Source of the DNA: 66-474 sp035688305
GTDB taxonomy: Bacteria; Pseudomonadota; Gammaproteobacteria; Xanthomonadales; Rhodanobacteraceae
Assembly (NCBI GenBank): GCA_035688305.1
Contig: DASSNC010000042.1
Span: 1 to 15,962 of the forward strand
Length of the DNA: 15,962 bases
Reading direction: 5' to 3'
Part shown: one piece after another, positions 11,935-15,962 of the stretch
Numbering within the stretch: position 1 is the first letter of the stretch
How the letters are laid out: every line of letters begins with the position of its first letter
Program-made: the position numbers and the translations under genes
The notes under the pieces: generated by a model
The model's input: only the letters and a program-made list of their open reading frames with translations
Told to the model about the DNA's origin: nothing
The model's database searches: none

Positions 11935-14511
11935 ATGGCAACTATTGGCGAGATGATCGTAAAACTGCTGGCAGACACCGGCAGTTTCAACGCATCCATG
12001 GATCAAGCAGCGACGAAGGTTGCCGCGTCCAGCGATGCCATGTCGGCGTCGATGGCGTCGTCAATGGCGGCGTTCCGCGATTTTGACAACATCACGAAAG
12101 AGTCCGTGAAGTCAGCGGAAGGACTGGCGACCGCGCAGGAGGCGTTGCGTGCCGCGCAGGCAAGCGGGGCGTTCACGGCGGAGGAGCTGGCGGCCAAAGA
12201 GGCGCTCGTCGGTGCTGCAATGACGAAGGTGGGCACGGATGCCCAAGCCGCTGGTGACGTGCTTGGTATGTTCACGCGCAACAGCCGCACGATGTACTCG
12301 ACCAGCGCGCTGATCACGGACGCCATGACGGGCCAGTACAGCCGCATGCGTCGAGAGGTGGCTGCGCTCGGCAACGAAACGGGCTTGATGGCTGCGGCTT
12401 TCCGCGCGTTGGCTGGCCCTGCCGGGTTAGCCGCATTGGCGGTTGGCACATTTGCGGTGGCCGGGATTGAGGGCGCGCTGAACGCTGAGAAGCTGTCTAG
12501 CGCGCTTCAGGCTACGGGCGGCGCGCTTGGCGTGACGGATAGCCAGATCACGCAGATGCGTGACGCACTAGTTGATGCCGGGGCGTCCATTGGTGATGCA
12601 ACCGAACTGGTACGAAGGCTCGCGCTGTCTGGCGAGTTTCTGGGGCAATCGCTTGGCGACGCTGCACGCGCCGCGCAGTCGATGTCGGAGCTTACCGGCG
12701 AGTCGATGGACTCGGCGGCGGCGAAGGTCGAGGCCATTGGCAAAGATCCGGTGAAAGCCCTTCAAAAGTTGAACGATGAGTTCCACTTCCTGACGGTGCC
12801 GGAGGCCGAAGAGATTGCCAACCTGATCAAGATTGGCGACACGGCAGGCGCCGCCGCCCTTGCGATTCGTGACCTCAAGAATGCCGAGGAGTCACGTGTC
12901 AACATCGGGAAATCTCAGGAAGGCTACATCGGACGCATGGTTGACCGTTGGAAAGGCGGGATGCACACGATGACGGCTGCGGCCGAATCGTGGGGCGCTC
13001 CCGAAACGCTGCGGCAGCAACTCAACGACGTAAACGACGAGATCAACAAGCTCGTCATTGCTAGCGGGGCTGCGCTAAAACGCACGTCAGATGGCGGCAT
13101 TGCAATCGCCAAGAGTGGCGATATGCAGGCGGACTCGCAGGCACGGCTCAACGCGTTGCTGGCCAAAAGCAAGACACTCACCGACGAGATCGCCGCGGCC
13201 AGCAAGAAGGCGGCAGAAACCGCAGCACAGACGGCCAATACCACCAAGGCGGCTAACGACATCATCGCGGGAGCCGGAAAGGGCGGCAAGGGCAAGTCTG
13301 GCGCTGGTGACCTTGAGTCTGAGCTTCGCCAAGAGGAAGCGGACCAGAAAATATCCTACGCCAAGCGCCAGCAGTTCGAGGTCGAGTATTGGGGCAACAT
13401 CCTCAACACGGCGAAGGCTGGCAGTGCCGAATACGTTGCTGCATGGCAGCACACGCAGCAACTGCAAAGGGAAATCGACGAGCAGCAGCTTGCTGACTCC
13501 AAGCGCACGGCATCGGAACGCGAGCAAGCGAGCCGTCGCGCTGCAGCTGTTGCAAAACAGCAACTTGAACAACAGAAGGCCGAGATTCAGAAGGAAGCGC
13601 AGGCCGAGGCTGAGGCTGACCGCCAGAAGCTCGCGGTTGAACGCGCGACTGCCGACACAACGTTGCAGATCGCTCGCGCGAAGATTGACGCGGAGCGCGC
13701 GCAGGCGCAGCTTGACCTCGATTCGCACAAGATCACGGCCGCGCAGCTGCTGCAGACTGAAAAGAACCTGACCAATCAGGAACTCGCGGCGGTCACAATC
13801 TACTACCGCGAAAAATGGAAGCTGGACGCTGGCGACGTGGCGGCACAGACGAAGGATGCTGCACAGATCTTTATCGCCAAGCAAAAGTCAAATCGGCAGA
13901 TCGCGGCCGACACCGACAAGATGCTCAAGGAAAGCGAGCGCAAGTGGCAGCAGTACACGCAGCGAGTGCAGGGCATGATCGCATCGCAGGTGTCTGCCAT
14001 CCTCTTCCAGCACCAGTCGCTTGTAGGTGCGATGGAAAACATCCTTGAAACGCTGTTGCAAATGTGGATCACGAATGAGCTAGAGCAGCTCATGGCTACC
14101 AAGACCAGCAACACGAGCAAAGCGGGATCGTCGGCGGCTTTGGCTGGTGCGGCAGGTGTGGCGTCCTTTGCTGGTGCCCCTTGGCCAATTGACATGGGCG
14201 CCCCAGCGTTCGGCGCCGCAATGGCGGCTGAAGCGGCAGCATTCGCAGGCGCCGCGGCATCTGCTGAGGGTGGCTGGGAGCGCGTCCCTGCTGACGGGGT
14301 ACTCACGCAGTTACACATGAACGAAATGGTGCTTCCGGCGCGCGTGGCTGAGCCTGTACGCCGGATGGCGAAAAGCGGCGCTGGCGGTGGTGGTCAACCG
14401 ATCCACATTCACGCAAACGACGCGCGGAGCTTCACCGAGTTCCTTCGCCGCAATCCGCAGGCCCTGGCAACCGGGATTCGCAATGCGGTGCGCAGGGGGA
14501 ACTTCACGTGA
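11935..14511 (+). CDS. phage tail tape-measure protein
   Basis: 858 aa, about the length of lambda gpH. The protein sets tail length by spanning the tube during assembly. The N-terminus MATIGEMIVKLLADTGSFNA is typical of lambda-like tape measures. A hydrophobic Ala/Gly segment lies at about 150-182, and long Gln/Ala/Glu coiled coils cover about 457-700 (REQASRRAAAVAKQQLEQQ region). An Ala/Gly hydrophobic stretch then leads to the conserved tail: LTQLHMNEMVLPARVAEPVR (790-809) and ARSFTEFLRRNP. GGAA lies 8 bases before the ATG. The stop overlaps the next start as GTGA. No tail tube, chaperone, tip or baseplate genes are adjacent, which is odd for a phage and suggests use with a helper's tail proteins. 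Confidence 0.85.
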   Translation: MATIGEMIVKLLADTGSFNASMDQAATKVAASSDAMSASMASSMAAFRDFDNITKESVKSAEGLATAQEALRAAQASGAFTAEELAAKEALVGAAMTKVGTDAQAAGDVLGMFTRNSRTMYSTSALITDAMTGQYSRMRREVAALGNETGLMAAAFRALAGPAGLAALAVGTFAVAGIEGALNAEKLSSALQATGGALGVTDSQITQMRDALVDAGASIGDATELVRRLALSGEFLGQSLGDAARAAQSMSELTGESMDSAAAKVEAIGKDPVKALQKLNDEFHFLTVPEAEEIANLIKIGDTAGAAALAIRDLKNAEESRVNIGKSQEGYIGRMVDRWKGGMHTMTAAAESWGAPETLRQQLNDVNDEINKLVIASGAALKRTSDGGIAIAKSGDMQADSQARLNALLAKSKTLTDEIAAASKKAAETAAQTANTTKAANDIIAGAGKGGKGKSGAGDLESELRQEEADQKISYAKRQQFEVEYWGNILNTAKAGSAEYVAAWQHTQQLQREIDEQQLADSKRTASEREQASRRAAAVAKQQLEQQKAEIQKEAQAEAEADRQKLAVERATADTTLQIARAKIDAERAQAQLDLDSHKITAAQLLQTEKNLTNQELAAVTIYYREKWKLDAGDVAAQTKDAAQIFIAKQKSNRQIAADTDKMLKESERKWQQYTQRVQGMIASQVSAILFQHQSLVGAMENILETLLQMWITNELEQLMATKTSNTSKAGSSAALAGAAGVASFAGAPWPIDMGAPAFGAAMAAEAAAFAGAAASAEGGWERVPADGVLTQLHMNEMVLPARVAEPVRRMAKSGAGGGGQPIHIHANDARSFTEFLRRNPQALATGIRNAVRRGNFT

Positions 14512-14663
14512 TCGAAATGGCGCTGCCGACCTGTGTGGCCGAGCCTGTACGCCGGCCGACACATAACGGCGGCAGAACTGAGGTTCAATCGAGCGTCAAC
14601 GCGATGCACGCGCGCAGTTTCCGCGACTTCGCACGGCGCAATGCATTCAAGGAGTACATATGA
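14508..14663 (+). CDS. 51-aa duplicate of the tape-measure C-terminal tail
   Basis: GTG 14508 overlaps the tape-measure stop (GTGA), and its own TGA overlaps the next ATG (ATGA), so it is coupled on both sides and fills the gap exactly. The product aligns with the tape-measure C-terminus: IEMALPTCVAEPVRR against NEMVLPARVAEPVRR, and HARSFRDFARRN against DARSFTEFLRRN, with one residue of gap between. At DNA level 14513-14555 matches 14322-14364 at 36 of 43 bases, a tandem offset of 191 bp, with 15 bases identical (GAGCCTGTACGCCGG). It either came from a duplication and is now a separate small protein, or is a decaying remnant that stays open. An ATG at 14517 is an alternative start. Confidence 0.7.
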   Translation: MIEMALPTCVAEPVRRPTHNGGRTEVQSSVNAMHARSFRDFARRNAFKEYI

Positions 14664-14971
14664 GCACGACCACGGCACAAGATGAAGCCGCACACACCTT
14701 CATCGAAGGCATCGGCAAGATTCACTGCATATTTCAGCAGTCGAGCGCACAAGTGCAGGCGCTGGAAATTTTGACGTTATGCATGTTCGCCATGCACCCA
14801 AACCCGCAGGGCGTTCGGCGGTTGTTCGAGGAAGCCAGCAAACGGGCCTGCGCCGTTTCGGAGCGGGACACGCTACCCAAAACACCGGCATTCCATGCGG
14901 CATTCTGCCAACACCTGCAAAGGCTCGCCGGTACGATGCCGGAACGGGCACCCGCGCCCGGAATCCACTAG
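14660..14971 (+). CDS. hypothetical protein, 103 aa
   Basis: Strong AAGGAG 5 bases before the ATG, which also overlaps the previous stop. The protein is helical, with FIEGIGKIHCIFQQSSAQVQ and ALEILTLCMFAMHPNPQGVR, five cysteines spread without a zinc-finger pattern, and a Pro-rich end. No recognised family. It sits between the tape-measure duplicate and the packaging gene. Confidence 0.75.
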   Translation: MSTTTAQDEAAHTFIEGIGKIHCIFQQSSAQVQALEILTLCMFAMHPNPQGVRRLFEEASKRACAVSERDTLPKTPAFHAAFCQHLQRLAGTMPERAPAPGIH

Positions 14972-14980
14972 GGGCACGGC

Positions 14981-15253
14981 ATGGACGATATGGAAGCCAC
15001 GGTGCGCACGTTGTCGGGCACCGTCACCGCGCTGGAATTTGCGATCAAGGTCCTGATCTTTACACACCCGGACAAGCGTGGTGTGTGTGCGGCGTGGGAA
15101 GTCGCTAAGGCAAGGCAGATCGAGCTGTTTATGGAGAACCCTGCCTTTGAAAACGACACCCTGCGCAACGCGATTCTGACGAAGCTCGCGGACCTGGACG
15201 AGTATTTCACGGATACGCCGGACCAAGAATGGAGAGACAGCCGTGGCACGTAA
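14981..15253 (+). CDS. hypothetical protein, 90 aa
   Basis: The ATG is 9 bases after the previous stop, with a short GGGG Shine-Dalgarno. The protein begins MDDMEATVRTLSGTVTALEF and continues as an amphipathic helix with VLIFTHPDKRGVCAAW and ELFMENPAFENDTLRNAILT. It is acidic and soluble. It overlaps the small-terminase start by 11 bases, so the two are probably co-translated. Family not recognised. Confidence 0.7.
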   Translation: MDDMEATVRTLSGTVTALEFAIKVLIFTHPDKRGVCAAWEVAKARQIELFMENPAFENDTLRNAILTKLADLDEYFTDTPDQEWRDSRGT

Positions 15254-15797
15254 GCCAGGCGAGCCGGTCAAGCGCAAAAAGACCAGCACGCGACGCAGCG
15301 AGGTCATCGCAAGGCGTGAAGCCTTCATTGCCGCCTTTGCGCAAACAGGAAACGCAACAACGGCAGCGATCGCCGCAGGATTCAGCGAAAACGGGGCGAC
15401 TGTGCAGGGAGAGCGATTGTTACGCGACGCCGACCTTGCCCGTCGCGCGCGCGATGGACGCGAAGCGTTCCTGCAACAGACGCGAGAGGACTTCGAGCAA
15501 CAGCAGGCGCTTTTGCGTGCCGAGTCATTCAAGGCGATTCAGGCCCTGGCGCAGGTGGCCGCTGGCAAGATGCCGGAAGAGGGCAACTCGAGGGTTGGCG
15601 CGCAAGCTCGCGTGCTAGCCGCTGTCGCGATCCTTGATCGTGCGGGACACAAGCCCATCGAACGAATCCAGCAACAGGTCGCTTGGGCGGACGTGGGGCG
15701 CGAAATGGCAGACGTGGACGTTGAATCCGTGCTGGTGGATGCGCTGCGCGCCATCCGGCACGACACGGGCGAACCGACACCGAAGCCCGAGGGGTAG
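15243..15797 (+). CDS. terS: small terminase subunit
   Basis: 184 aa. The N-terminus is basic (KPGEPVKRKKTSTRRSE), followed by the Terminase_2-type DNA-binding domain at about 24-65: REAFIAAFAQTGNATTAAIA, then AGFSENGATVQGERLLRDAD. This matches the family pattern of a helix, TGNAT-AA-AG-S, and a QG-LL helix. A coiled helical middle (78-135) and a polar tail follow. TerS recognises pac/cos DNA and recruits the large subunit; in phage satellites an own TerS diverts helper packaging to satellite DNA. The start is GTG with GGAG 8 bases upstream. No large terminase gene is seen in the 165 bases that remain. Confidence 0.88.
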   Translation: MARKPGEPVKRKKTSTRRSEVIARREAFIAAFAQTGNATTAAIAAGFSENGATVQGERLLRDADLARRARDGREAFLQQTREDFEQQQALLRAESFKAIQALAQVAAGKMPEEGNSRVGAQARVLAAVAILDRAGHKPIERIQQQVAWADVGREMADVDVESVLVDALRAIRHDTGEPTPKPEG

Positions 15798-15801
15798 GAT
15801 C

Positions 15802-15870
15802 ATGCGCGCCTATGGGGCTGTATATGCCTACGCCGGGACACGAAGCGACAGCGCGAAGGCGCACAGATAA
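15802..15870 (+). CDS. possible 22-aa small ORF after terS
   Basis: ATG 15802 follows the terS stop by 4 bases with a purine-rich GAGGGGTAGG upstream, and the frame ends at TAA 15868-15870. The product MRAYGAVYAYAGTRSDSAKA plus two residues has no recognisable feature. The good ribosome binding site is the only support. The rest of the window to 15962 shows no clear gene. Confidence 0.25.
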   Translation: MRAYGAVYAYAGTRSDSAKAHR

Positions 15871-15962
15871 GCGATTCCGTGCTACAGGTCGCTGCAGCTT
15901 ACCCGCACCCGTACCCATAAGGGCGCCGGATTGTGGGCCGCGAGCCGCCGCCAATCCGTGCG

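Larger units (their letters stand above)
4089..15962 (+). mobile_element. integrated element, PICI-like phage satellite candidate (right end outside window)
   Basis: It begins at a tRNA 3'-end fragment, followed by arm-like repeats and a P4-type integrase. It then runs as a single plus-strand gene train with AlpA regulators, a PrimPol primase, a tape-measure protein and a small terminase subunit. No capsid, portal, large terminase, protease, tail tube or lysis gene is visible. This gene set resembles Gram-negative phage-inducible chromosomal islands (int, alpA, primase, terS). Because the window ends 165 bases after terS, a truncated or rearranged prophage remains possible. Confidence 0.65.

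Noticed and set aside
11787..12086. Plus-strand frame starting at GTG 11787, in frame with the 86-aa gene after its stop
   Set aside because: No ribosome binding site, it runs about 150 bases into the tape-measure gene, and a readthrough or frameshift product is not supported by any slippery or context signal.
13087..13884. 265-aa minus-strand open frame
   Set aside because: Mirror of the tape-measure coiled coil; its Leu/Arg/Ser-rich composition reflects Gln/Ala/Glu codons on the other strand.
15529..15954. 141-aa minus-strand frame at the right edge
   Set aside because: Antisense to terS, Pro/Arg-rich, no recognisable motif.

Overview
The window is GC-rich DNA whose conserved genes suggest a gammaproteobacterium, probably of the Xanthomonadales (Rhodanobacter/Dyella/Lysobacter-like). 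The order is inferred from overall gene character and not proven. A short chromosomal core (about 716-4088) lies between two integrated elements. The core holds a tRNA-Ala(CGC) with its own intrinsic terminator, ribonuclease D (rnd), and a divergent membrane-anchored protein with a formylglycine-generating-enzyme (FGE)-like domain that lacks the catalytic cysteine pair.

Left end (1-715): the tail of a plus-strand gene, a convergent 82-aa hypothetical gene, and a pair of long direct repeats built on GGGTAC right beside the 3' end of the tRNA. This looks like the end of an element inserted at the tRNA-Ala 3' end, with integrase arm-type sites still visible. The rest of that element lies outside the window.

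Right part (4089-15962): a second element whose left edge carries an 18-bp fragment matching the 3' end of a tRNA of tRNA-Leu(CAA) type, in reverse orientation. Arm-like GTTTCA repeats and a P4-type tyrosine integrase follow. All later genes are on the plus strand, tightly packed, and often joined by ATGA/GTGA overlaps. In order they are: small unknown early genes; two proteins sharing a C-terminal module of about 56 residues; an AlpA-type regulator; a CxxC/FDxHR zinc-finger-like protein; a PrimPol (NrS-1-like) primase with a winged-helix-like tail; an unknown 260-aa protein; a second AlpA-type regulator; a coiled-coil protein; a small unknown; an 858-aa tail tape-measure protein; a 51-aa gene that duplicates the tape-measure C-terminus; two unknowns; and a small terminase subunit.

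Integrase, AlpA, primase and TerS without capsid, portal, large terminase or lysis genes in view is the layout expected of a phage satellite (PICI-like island). Such an element would excise and replicate on its own and redirect a helper phage's packaging. The unusual part is the tape-measure gene with no other tail genes nearby, followed by a separately encoded, divergent copy of its C-terminal tail. One reading is that the element changes helper tail assembly as well as DNA packaging. The right end is cut off, so a full or decayed prophage cannot be excluded.
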